Below are positions 50,677 through 58,641 of a DNA stretch of 64,000 nt, piece by piece. Source of the stretch: JAXGXQ01 sp040772685 (GTDB lineage: Bacteria; Bacillota; Clostridia; Saccharofermentanales; UBA5734); NCBI GenBank assembly GCA_040772685.1, contig JAXGXQ010000001.1, positions 248,001 to 312,000 of the forward strand, given 5' to 3'. Position 1 is the first letter of the stretch. The number at the start of each line of letters is the position of its first letter. The notes beneath the pieces are model-generated. The model saw nothing but the letters and a program-made list of their open reading frames with translations. It had not been told where the DNA came from and did not search any database. The translations under genes and the position numbers were made by a program.

Positions 50677-51636
50677 ATGGAGAAATCAGTAACATTAGCC
50701 AGCCCGGTTGAGGGGCAGGCCCTGATGGGCAGTCTTAACAGCAATTTTGATTTGCTGGGCACGCTTCTGGCAGTTAGTATAGAATTATCTGAAACAGGCA
50801 TCACAGTAACAGGTGATGATGAAAATATTGAAAAAGCCAGCCGAGTACTGGAACGACTGACCGAACTGCACCGGGCCGGCCAGCCGATTACCATGCAGTT
50901 AGTCACTTACCTGGCCGACGCTGCCCGCAGCGGCAACCTCGAACAAGTAAAAGCCTATTCGCCCGATTATATCTGTGTAACTGCCAAAGGCCGGCCGATT
51001 CACAGTAAAACAGTAGGGCAGGGACGCTATGTGGAAGCAATCCGCAAACATGATGTCGCTTTTTGCATTGGCCCGGCCGGAACCGGTAAAACCTTCCTGG
51101 CAGTAGCTATGGCAGTTAACGCCTTCCGGGCACACCAGGTCAGCCGGATTATTCTAACCAGACCGGCTGTGGAAGCCGGTGAAAAGCTGGGATTTCTACC
51201 GGGCGATCTGCAAAGCAAGGTTGATCCCTATATGCGGCCCCTTAACGACGCTCTTTATGAGCTGATGGGCAGTGAACAATATTTGAAGAATCTCGACAAA
51301 GGTTTGATCGAGATATCACCGTTAGCCTACATGCGTGGACGCACTCTTGATGAAGCTTTTATCATCTTAGACGAAGCGCAGAACACCACACCGGAGCAGA
51401 TGAAGATGTTTCTTACCCGGTTAGGCTATAACTCAAAAGCAGTAGTAACCGGAGATATCACTCAGATCGACCTGCCGCCGGACAAAAAATCCGGTCTTAA
51501 AGAGGCACGCCGCATCTTGCGCGATGTAGATGGTCTGACATTTGTCGAGCTGACCCAACGCGACGTGGTCCGCAATCCTCTGGTTCAGCGGATCATCCAG
51601 GCTTACGAAAAAGCAGCCAAAGGAGGAGGCGCATGA
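50677..51636 (+). CDS. phoH: PhoH family ATPase
   Basis: 319 residues, start ATG 50677 with AAAGGAG. Walker A is GPAGTGKTFLAVAMAVNAF and Walker B is AFIILDEAQNTTPEQMKMFLTRLG; ILTRPAVEAGEKLGFLPGDL is the typical PhoH stretch. An N-terminal KH-like segment precedes the ATPase. PhoH proteins are RNA-linked ATPases and in Firmicutes are encoded next to pgpH and ybeY, as here. The exact activity is not known. It overlaps pgpH by 4 bp. Confidence 0.93.
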   Translation: MEKSVTLASPVEGQALMGSLNSNFDLLGTLLAVSIELSETGITVTGDDENIEKASRVLERLTELHRAGQPITMQLVTYLADAARSGNLEQVKAYSPDYICVTAKGRPIHSKTVGQGRYVEAIRKHDVAFCIGPAGTGKTFLAVAMAVNAFRAHQVSRIILTRPAVEAGEKLGFLPGDLQSKVDPYMRPLNDALYELMGSEQYLKNLDKGLIEISPLAYMRGRTLDEAFIILDEAQNTTPEQMKMFLTRLGYNSKAVVTGDITQIDLPPDKKSGLKEARRILRDVDGLTFVELTQRDVVRNPLVQRIIQAYEKAAKGGGA

Positions 51637-53780
51637 AGAAAAACAACCGGTTTTTGAAAAAGGCCATACCTGCTGCCTTGCTGATTGTTGGTATGGTGTT
51701 TTTGATCCTGTTTGTTTATTATGCCTCCCGGCCGGAAAAGTATACGCTGGCCATTGGTGATGCCAGTCCTTACGACATCGTCGCTCAGCGCAGTATCCGG
51801 GATAAAACTGAAACAGACCTGCGTGCCCAGAAAGCCGCGGCTGAGGTTGCTCCGGTAATGCTGCGTTCCGTCGCGACTTCTGACAAAGTGCGTTTTAATG
51901 TTGAAGCTTTTTTCAATGAAGTTGATGCGATCAGAGTCTCAGCGACAATCCCGCCGGCAGCAGAACCCGGCAGCACTCCGGCTGAAGTGGCTGCCGCCCA
52001 GGCTGCGGCAAGTCAGGCCCGCCAACAGGCAGCAGACAAGATCAGCCTGATGGCCAGCCAGTACTACCAGGTGATTTTGACGGCAGATGACGCACTGCTG
52101 CTGGCTTCACTGGACGAAGGCCGGTATGTCAGCATCCGTGGCCAGGCAAAGACAATTACTTCGCTGGTTATGTCTGAGACACTGGATACGGCCCAGCTGC
52201 AGTCCTCTCTATCCCAGAAGATAAACAATTTAAGAGCCTCGTTGACTTATTACCAGGAGGACGCCGCAGTAGTCGGCCGCATTCTGGCTCTGTTCCTCAA
52301 GCCCAATGTTGTATTTGATGAAGCCGCCACCGCGAATGCCCGTCAAGCTGCTTACGACCGCGTACAGAACAACCCGGTAATGATAGAGCGCGGCAACCGT
52401 GTCGTCAGCCAGGGCGATATCATCACCACAGAGAATTACCAGCTGCTGCGCAGCCTTGACTTACTGGAAGACAGCCAGGTGTCGGTACAGGATCTTGCCG
52501 GGATTGCTATCCTGGTGATCCTGGCCACAATCATTGGTGTTGCTTATATCCGGCGCTTTGAAGACGAAACCTTTAAACAAACGCGTGACCGGCTGGCTTT
52601 ACTGTTAATTTTATTACTGCCACTGCTGGTTTCTGCCTATACAACCCGAATCTCGACGTTAACACCGCCAATTGGCTTCGCAGCAGTGCTGATTACAGCA
52701 TATTTCGGCTTCCGCACCTCAATGGTACTGAGCCTGCTGCTTAGCTTGACTGTTCTGCCAATGACCGGGTTTGACCCCGCCTTCCTCATGGTAGCGGTCA
52801 GCGGTTCACTGGTCGCGGCGCTGTTTACCAAGGGCGTTACGCTCAAAAACAACCATGCGGTAATTATTCTCACAACCAGCGGTGCCATGATGCTGACATC
52901 ATTGGCCTATGGTCTGATGATGGAGCAGGACTGGGCCCGGATAACTGTCGACAGTGGCTATGCCGCTTTATCGGGAGCGCTTTCGGTGATCGCAGCAATC
53001 GGTATTATGCCTTTGTTTGAAATGGCCTTCAATGCTGTATCGCCTCTAAGGCTGATTGAACTTTCACAGCCGGGACACCCATTGCTGCGCCGTCTCTTTG
53101 TTGAGGCTCCCGGGAGCTCGCAGCACAGTATGATGGTTGCGAACCTGGCAGACTCGGCAGCGACTGCGATCGGTGCCAACGCCATGCTGGCCCGCGTCGC
53201 CTCGTATTATCATGACATCGGTAAACTTGAGAGTCCGATGATGTTCACTGAAAATCAGGAAGGTGTGAATCCACACGATAATATGCAGCCGGAACAGAGC
53301 GCGGAGATTATTCTGGCTCATCCTGATGCCGGTGTGCGCCTGGGACGCCGCTACCGGCTGCCACCGGCCATTCTGCGGATAATTCATGAGCATCATGGTT
53401 CTACGGCGCAGGCTTATTTTTACCGCAAGGCAAAAAAGCTGGCCGAAGAAACAGGCGAGCCGCAGCCTGAACTGGAAAAGTACCAATACAACAACCCTAT
53501 ACCTACGTCTCGCGAATCCGCAGTTGTCATGTTGGCTGATTCAATTGAGGCAGCGATGAAATCAACAGGCATTACCAATTTGGAAGACGCTGAAGTGCTG
53601 ATCCGAAAGATTATTAAAACAAAAACAGACCAGGATCAGCTTATACAATCGGGACTTTCCTTCCGCGATGTTGAGAGGATTATCCAGGCAATTCTGCAGG
53701 TCTACGCGGGACATTTCCATGAAAGGATCAAATATCCTGATGATGAACATTCAGTTTCACAACCGGCAACAGCGCTTTGA
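51633..53780 (+). CDS. pgpH: 7TM-HD cyclic-di-AMP phosphodiesterase (PgpH/YqfF)
   Basis: 715 residues. One membrane segment (about 10-28), a large extracytoplasmic domain (about 35-285), a bundle of seven membrane segments (about 290-475) and a cytoplasmic HD domain with YYHDIGKLESPMMF near residue 523, HEHHGSTAQA near 590 and an ADSIEAAMKS motif. This is the 7TMR-HDED/HD layout of PgpH, which degrades c-di-AMP. The start overlaps phoH by 4 bp and the end overlaps ybeY by 41 bp. Confidence 0.93.
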   Translation: MKKNNRFLKKAIPAALLIVGMVFLILFVYYASRPEKYTLAIGDASPYDIVAQRSIRDKTETDLRAQKAAAEVAPVMLRSVATSDKVRFNVEAFFNEVDAIRVSATIPPAAEPGSTPAEVAAAQAAASQARQQAADKISLMASQYYQVILTADDALLLASLDEGRYVSIRGQAKTITSLVMSETLDTAQLQSSLSQKINNLRASLTYYQEDAAVVGRILALFLKPNVVFDEAATANARQAAYDRVQNNPVMIERGNRVVSQGDIITTENYQLLRSLDLLEDSQVSVQDLAGIAILVILATIIGVAYIRRFEDETFKQTRDRLALLLILLLPLLVSAYTTRISTLTPPIGFAAVLITAYFGFRTSMVLSLLLSLTVLPMTGFDPAFLMVAVSGSLVAALFTKGVTLKNNHAVIILTTSGAMMLTSLAYGLMMEQDWARITVDSGYAALSGALSVIAAIGIMPLFEMAFNAVSPLRLIELSQPGHPLLRRLFVEAPGSSQHSMMVANLADSAATAIGANAMLARVASYYHDIGKLESPMMFTENQEGVNPHDNMQPEQSAEIILAHPDAGVRLGRRYRLPPAILRIIHEHHGSTAQAYFYRKAKKLAEETGEPQPELEKYQYNNPIPTSRESAVVMLADSIEAAMKSTGITNLEDAEVLIRKIIKTKTDQDQLIQSGLSFRDVERIIQAILQVYAGHFHERIKYPDDEHSVSQPATAL

Positions 53781-54252
53781 TGCCAAAAGCTATCGCCAAC
53801 TGGCACAACGTGTTTTTGACGCTGCCACGGAACATCTGGAAGCGCTGAAACAGCTGGAAATGCCGGTGTCGCTTTGCGTTACGCTGGCCGGCCCGATTGT
53901 AATGCGCCGGATCAACCGCGAACAGCGAGAGGTTGATGCCCTGACGGATATACTTTCCTTCCCGATGCTGGATTTCACTGAAGGCGAATTATCGGCGCCG
54001 ATAACAGACGCTGATGTTGAATTTCATGCAGACGGCACGAAGGTCCTTTTTCTGGGTGAGCTGTTTCTTTCGCCCGATAAAGCAATTGAACAGGCTGCCG
54101 CTTACGGTCATAGTCTGGAAAGGGAAGCAGGCTTTCTGCTTTTACATGGCTTGTTGCATTTGCTTGGCTATGACCATCAGAACCGAACCCGGGAAAAGCG
54201 GATGCATGAACTGGCGGAGTCTATTCTGGAACCGCTGGGGCTGGGACGCTAA
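53740..54252 (+). CDS. ybeY: Endoribonuclease YbeY
   Basis: 170 residues. Start ATG 53740 (MMNIQFHNRQQRF), with AAGGA 12 bases upstream; longer in-frame starts inside pgpH lack a better site. The zinc motif is LLHGLLHLLGYDHQN with three histidines (HGLLHLLGYDH). YbeY takes part in 16S rRNA 3' processing and ribosome quality control. The gene begins inside the end of pgpH. Confidence 0.94.
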   Translation: MMNIQFHNRQQRFDAKSYRQLAQRVFDAATEHLEALKQLEMPVSLCVTLAGPIVMRRINREQREVDALTDILSFPMLDFTEGELSAPITDADVEFHADGTKVLFLGELFLSPDKAIEQAAAYGHSLEREAGFLLLHGLLHLLGYDHQNRTREKRMHELAESILEPLGLGR

Positions 54253-54290
54253 AGCAAAACATTAATAACGAATATATAAGAGGTAAACTA

Positions 54291-55361
54291 ATGGATTCAA
54301 TTAATGAATCGATGAATGACGCTTTGATAAACCAGCCTGAGAACAGCGGTGATTTCCGCTCCGGGTTCGTTGCGATAACAGGGCGACCCAATGCCGGCAA
54401 ATCGACTTTGATCAACCAGCTTGCGAGTATGGATCTGGCGATTACTTCACCTAAACCACAGACCACACGCACTACAATCCGGGCTGTCATCAATAAACCG
54501 AACGGTCAGATAATTCTGGTGGATACACCAGGTTTGTTGAGGCCGCAGGATAAACTCGGCAAAGTGATGGCTGATGCGATTGCCCGCACCGTTGACGATG
54601 CCGATATTGTTCTTTTACTGGTTGACGCTGAAGCTGAACAGCGCCGCCGCGGGCGCAGTGCCCCGGAAATGGAGTTGCTGACCAGGCTGAAAGACAAAGA
54701 AAAAGAGATTATTCTGGTTTTGAATAAAGTTGACCTGATCGCCAAGGAATTGCTGTTGCCGCTGATTGCCCGCTGGAGTGAACGTTATCCCTTCGCCGCC
54801 ATTATTCCTGTTTCCGCACGTAACGGCGACGGGATTCAGGTTCTGGAAAACGAACTGCTGACCCGTTTGCCCGTTGGGCCGCGTTACTTTCCGGAAGACA
54901 GCATTACCGACCAGACTGAGCGTTCACTTGCCGCTGAGCTGATTCGCGAACAGATTTTACGCCACACCCACCAGGAGATTCCCCACGGGACAGCCGTGAT
55001 CATTAATTCCTTCGAAGAAGAATACGAAGCGGATGAGAATGCGGAAGAGGCAGAAGCAACTGAAGCTACGGCCGAGGCTACGGCTGCTGAGGTAGAGGCA
55101 GACGCTGAGGAAGAATATGTCGAACCGCGTCGCACCTTTAGTCATATTGATGCTTCGATTCTGACTGAAAAGGATACCCATAAAGGCATCCTGATCGGCA
55201 AAGGCGGCTCGATGCTGAAGGCTATCGGCACTGATGCGCGCTTGCAGATTGAAAAAATGGTCGGCTGCAAAGTTTACCTCGAACTCCATATAAAGGTAAG
55301 GGAAGACTGGCAGAATCGTAGCGGCATTCTGCGCGACATCGGTTATCTGCAGGATTCCTGA
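54291..55361 (+). CDS. era: GTPase Era with acidic insertion
   Basis: 356 residues against about 300 for typical Era. Start ATG 54291 with AGAGG. The GTPase motifs are GRPNAGKSTL, DTPGLL, NKVD and SAR; the KH domain has GILIGKGGSMLKAIG near residue 299. Between them, at about residues 240-285, is an insertion rich in Glu and Ala (YEADENAEEAEATEATAE and on), which splits the strand before the KH domain. Era helps assemble the 30S subunit by binding 16S rRNA. The insertion should hang from the surface and is not expected to block either domain. The gene is followed after 2 bp by broken recO. Confidence 0.93.
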   Translation: MDSINESMNDALINQPENSGDFRSGFVAITGRPNAGKSTLINQLASMDLAITSPKPQTTRTTIRAVINKPNGQIILVDTPGLLRPQDKLGKVMADAIARTVDDADIVLLLVDAEAEQRRRGRSAPEMELLTRLKDKEKEIILVLNKVDLIAKELLLPLIARWSERYPFAAIIPVSARNGDGIQVLENELLTRLPVGPRYFPEDSITDQTERSLAAELIREQILRHTHQEIPHGTAVIINSFEEEYEADENAEEAEATEATAEATAAEVEADAEEEYVEPRRTFSHIDASILTEKDTHKGILIGKGGSMLKAIGTDARLQIEKMVGCKVYLELHIKVREDWQNRSGILRDIGYLQDS

Positions 55362-55363
55362 AA

Positions 55364-56186
55364 ATGGCTGTTGAAGTAGTCCGCGGATTTGTTTTGCGTG
55401 CGGTTCCCGTCGGCGATGCGGACCGCATTCTTGATATTCTGACGCGTGAACGCGGCTTGATCAAGCCTTCAGCTCGCGGTGCCAGGCGCACCCGCAGTCG
55501 GATGCTGGCGAGCACACAGGAATTCGCGCTCAGCGACTTTACTCTGTTCAGCAACCGCAGCAGACTTATTGTTAATGAAGTTGAACTGGTAGAATCATTT
55601 ATCGGGCTGCAATCCGACCTGACAAAACTGGTTTCGCCGCACATCTTTCAGAACTGTTCCTTGACTGTCTGCGCCATGAGCCTGAACAGCCGTCCTTGTA
55701 TCCATTTTGGGCATATACTGTGAATGCTCTGATTAACGGTCAGATTGAGCCCTTTTAGTGACTCGTCTGCGGCTTCCGCCTGATGCAGATTATGGGGAGC
55801 CATTGCTGGAAAGTTGTTCTGTCTGCGGCAGCTCTGAAGAACCACTTTGGTTCAGCCTCTGAGTGCGGCGTGATTTGCCGTCGCCACTTGACTGGGGCGA
55901 CTGTTAGTGCTGTAAAGCTGACCGAAGGAATGCTGCCACTGTTGCGTGTCATGAGCGCGCCGATTGAACGGCTGTATGCGTTTACTGTTTCGAAAATACG
56001 GCTAAGGTTTTTATAAAACATCCCGTCGCTGTCCGGAATGCGGAAAAAGCCTACACTCTTGACCTGCTGGATATTAGCCTGCCGCCGGCGAAGCGAAGCA
56101 ATGTGAGACTTGATCTCGTGAAATATATCCTGTTTTATTGCAATTGTTAATTCCTGTTTTAGCCCCGAAACCTTCAGTTTTTGTAG
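55364..56186 (+). pseudogene. recO: recO remnant (DNA repair protein RecO), multiple frameshifts and stops
   Basis: The intact part reads MAVEVVRGFVLRAVPVGDAD and on, the OB domain of RecO, starting 2 bp behind era as in many Firmicutes. Reading must then change frame near 55637, 55753, 55860 and 55991 to continue. The pieces still read like RecO: HLSELFLDCLRHEPEQPS, then TRLRLPPDADYGEPLLESCS and the zinc-finger cysteines CSVCG ... ECGVIC, then SAPIERLYAFTVS, and finally PRNLQFL before a TAG at 56184-56186, the usual end of RecO. In the last piece two in-frame stops (56148 TAA, 56160 TAG) replace what would be Gln codons. The total length fits a full RecO (about 270 residues), so the gene is dead but not yet deleted. 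Confidence 0.85.
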
Positions 56187-56297
56187 AATACCTTTGCCAT
56201 AGATGATGAACTCAATATGTCGAAGGGACACTTTTCTCCCAAGCTTTTACGGCGGAGAGAGGGCAGAATACCGCCCTTTGCGGATGAAGTCCTTATA

Positions 56298-56312
56298 GTT
56301 GGTGTAAATTCA
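56298..56312 (+). repeat. Left terminal inverted repeat of the IS256-family element
   Basis: GTTGGTGTAAATTCA, exact reverse complement of 57640-57654. The transposase start lies 78 bp further in. Confidence 0.88.
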
Positions 56313-56390
56313 AAATAAGAGATGAGCCACATCTCGCCTTTCGGTACAATAGGTTTTGTAGAACAAAATCATACGGAAGGATGGCAAGAC

Positions 56391-57620
56391 ATGGCTCAAC
56401 TCAATATTACCCTAGATGAGGCAACACTTAAAGAACTGATGATAGGCGATCGTGATCAAGCGGTCACGAAGCTTCTGGAGGAGGTATTCAACGCGGTGCT
56501 AAAAGCCGAAGCCAGTGAGCAATTAGGAGCAAAAGCTTATGAAAGAACTGAAGGCCGGCTTGCTTACCGCAATGGCTATCGGCTACGTCCGCTGACAACC
56601 AGAGTCGGTACCCTGAATCTCCACTTACCCAAATTCCGGGACGGAACGTTCTCAACCCAGCTGTTTCGCAGTTATGAGCGCAGCGAACAGGCTTTGCTGC
56701 TAAGCTTAATGGAAATGGTGCTTCAGGGAGTATCGACGCGGAAAGTGAGCCAGATAACTGAAACTTTGTGCGGGACCAGCTTCTCCAAAAGTACTGTGTC
56801 AGCTTTGTGTCAGCAGCTGGATCCGGCGGTGCAGGCTTTCCGCGAGAGACCGCTAAACCGGGCATATCCATTTATAATCGTAGACGCGATCTACACTAAG
56901 GCACGTGAAGCAGGTGCAGTACGGAGCAAAGGGTTGCTGATTGCAATTGGCGTAAACGAGCAAGGCTTGCGAGAAGTACTGGGCTTTGTGACTGGTGACG
57001 GCGAAAGCTACGAGACCTGGTCGAACTTCTTTCAGTCGCTGAAGCAGCGCGGACTGAGCGATGTGGACCTGGTGGTCTCCGACAACCATAGCGGACTGGT
57101 CAGGGCGATCGAAGAGCAATTCCATGGTGCCATGTGGCAGCGTTGTCAGACCCATTTTTCACGCAATCTGCTGGATAAAGTTTCAGCCAGGCAGCGGCCG
57201 GAGATTAAAACCCGTCTGAAAGATCTCTATAATAGCCCTGACTTGGAAGAAGCTTATCGGCGCCGCGAATCCCTGCTGGATCTGTTGGAACAAGTAGCTC
57301 CTAAAGCGGCAGAGATACTGGATTCAGGCTTTTACGACATTACTGCGGTCTTCAACCTGCCTGAAGCATATCGCAAACGACTTCGTACTTCGAATAGCAT
57401 TGAACGGCTAAACGAAGAAATTCGGCGCAGGGAGCGCGTCATCCGGATATTTCCTAATGAAGCAAGCATTAATCGCCTGATCGGAAGTCTCCTGATTGAA
57501 CAACACGAACGCTGGATTAGTGGCAAAGCCTACTTCACAATGGATGGATATTATCTTGAAAAGGATAAGGCTCGGGCAGCAGCGGTAACGATCCGACAGA
57601 AGCAAGGAAAGGCCGCCTAG
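56391..57620 (+). CDS. IS256 family transposase
   Basis: 409 residues from ATG 56391, preceded by GGAAGG (56375-56380); a longer in-frame extension is not needed. The catalytic triad is Asp in IIVDAIYTK, Asp in VVSDNHSGL and Glu in SNSIERLNEEIRRRE, at the expected spacing of the Mutator/IS256 family (PF00872). The CQTHFSRNLLDK motif between the last two acids is conserved. All motifs are complete, so the enzyme could be active. The element lies between two broken genes. Confidence 0.95.
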   Translation: MAQLNITLDEATLKELMIGDRDQAVTKLLEEVFNAVLKAEASEQLGAKAYERTEGRLAYRNGYRLRPLTTRVGTLNLHLPKFRDGTFSTQLFRSYERSEQALLLSLMEMVLQGVSTRKVSQITETLCGTSFSKSTVSALCQQLDPAVQAFRERPLNRAYPFIIVDAIYTKAREAGAVRSKGLLIAIGVNEQGLREVLGFVTGDGESYETWSNFFQSLKQRGLSDVDLVVSDNHSGLVRAIEEQFHGAMWQRCQTHFSRNLLDKVSARQRPEIKTRLKDLYNSPDLEEAYRRRESLLDLLEQVAPKAAEILDSGFYDITAVFNLPEAYRKRLRTSNSIERLNEEIRRRERVIRIFPNEASINRLIGSLLIEQHERWISGKAYFTMDGYYLEKDKARAAAVTIRQKQGKAA

Positions 57621-57639
57621 TTGGTGGACAGCCGAAAGA

Positions 57640-57654
57640 TGAATTTACACCAAC
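57640..57654 (-). repeat. Right terminal inverted repeat of the IS256-family element
   Basis: TGAATTTACACCAAC, exact reverse complement of the left end at 56298-56312, 20 bp behind the transposase stop. Confidence 0.88.
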
Positions 57655-57790
57655 ATTATGGACTTGACTCAGAAAATGCCGGAATAATTATGCCCACTTA
57701 ACGGACGTTTAGGTGTTTAGGTTTTGACAGCGGCGGGTTTGACATCCACACCCCTACAGTCACTCTATGTAATGTAAGGAGATGCCGATC

Positions 57791-58641
57791 ATGCATAACC
57801 GAACAGATAAAAAGCCCGGTTGGCGCCGGCCTTCCCGGGACATAACTGTCACTTTAGCTCTTGTATTGGTTATTGTGCTGGCTCTCGCTTTCTTTCGCGG
57901 CGAGAGTATGTCCATTCGTGCGATTGAGCGGCCGACTTATCCGGAAAACGGCAATTTCGAGAGTTTGGTCACGCAACTGGTGTCACAACCGCACTGGCGC
58001 TGGTCAATACAGTTTCCTTTGCCGACGAGTGGACGGAACGTTTTAACGAAACGCTGACGACGCAGGGCAGATTCAGTCTGCCGGATGGCAGCACCGCGAC
58101 TCCTCTATTCATGAGAAATAAATATGCGAACCATGTCTACATTGCAGCGGCAGGCTTTAAGGCTTCCGGGCTTTCGCTCAGGAACGGTTCATCCATGATC
58201 TTTGTCCTGCCGGATGAGGGCGAGACACCGCAGTCCGTCCTGGCGAATGCCGGTTGGATGGAACAGATTATCAGCCAGAAGGATCAGCAGACAGGCGAGG
58301 TTGTTTTTACAATCCCAAAATTCGACATTGAGAGTGAAATCTGGAATCTTTCAGAGCCACTTCAGGAAATAGGTATCAAGGATGCCTTTGATCCGAATAA
58401 AGCTGATTTTTCTGCTTTGTCGGATATGAAACCGTTGTGGCTTGGTCGGATTGGACAATCAATCAGGGTAAAAATCGACGAGCGTGGTTGCACGGCGGAT
58501 GCCATGCTCGGGATCCGCTTATCCGCTGCATCTTTAGTGAGTGGGCAATGTGAGATGATCCTCGACCGTCCCTTCATCTTCATAATTCTCGGGCAGGACC
58601 AGTTCCCGCTGTTCATTGGCATGGTCAATGACCCAAGTTGA
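57791..58641 (+). pseudogene. Serpin family protease inhibitor remnant
   Basis: A start with AAGGAG before ATG 57791 gives a protein with an N-terminal membrane segment (TLALVLVIVLALAFF) and about 85 residues before the frame ends in stop at 58055-58057. The frame one base over carries the second half of a serpin without interruption to the TGA at 58639: ALALVNTVSFADEW (the LVLVNAIYF strand), MIFVLPDEGETP, ADFSALSDMKPLW, the hinge DERGCTADA before the reactive loop, and DRPFIFIILGQ ... FPLFIG. The first half, which should span some 100-150 residues, is missing and the frame changes near 57960. A deletion with frameshift has therefore destroyed the gene. It ends against the convergent helicase gene. 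Confidence 0.8.

Larger units (their letters stand above)
56298..57654 (+). mobile_element. IS256-family insertion sequence
   Basis: 1357 bp bounded by perfect 15 bp terminal inverted repeats: GTTGGTGTAAATTCA at 56298-56312 and its complement at 57640-57654. It contains one transposase gene. No 8 or 9 bp direct repeat is seen outside the ends (left TCCTTATA, right ATTATGGA), although this family normally makes one. Confidence 0.88.

Noticed and set aside
55755..56231. 158-codon open frame antisense to the recO remnant
   Set aside because: The sense strand carries recognisable RecO fragments including the zinc cysteines, so the antisense frame is accidental.
56255..56278. AGGGC...GCCCT hairpin before the IS element as a terminator for recO
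   Set aside because: The stem is only five pairs with a large loop and no T run.
57717..57775. TTGACA boxes before the serpin remnant as a promoter
   Set aside because: The spacing to TATGTA is 21 bp, and to other candidates no better; not supported.
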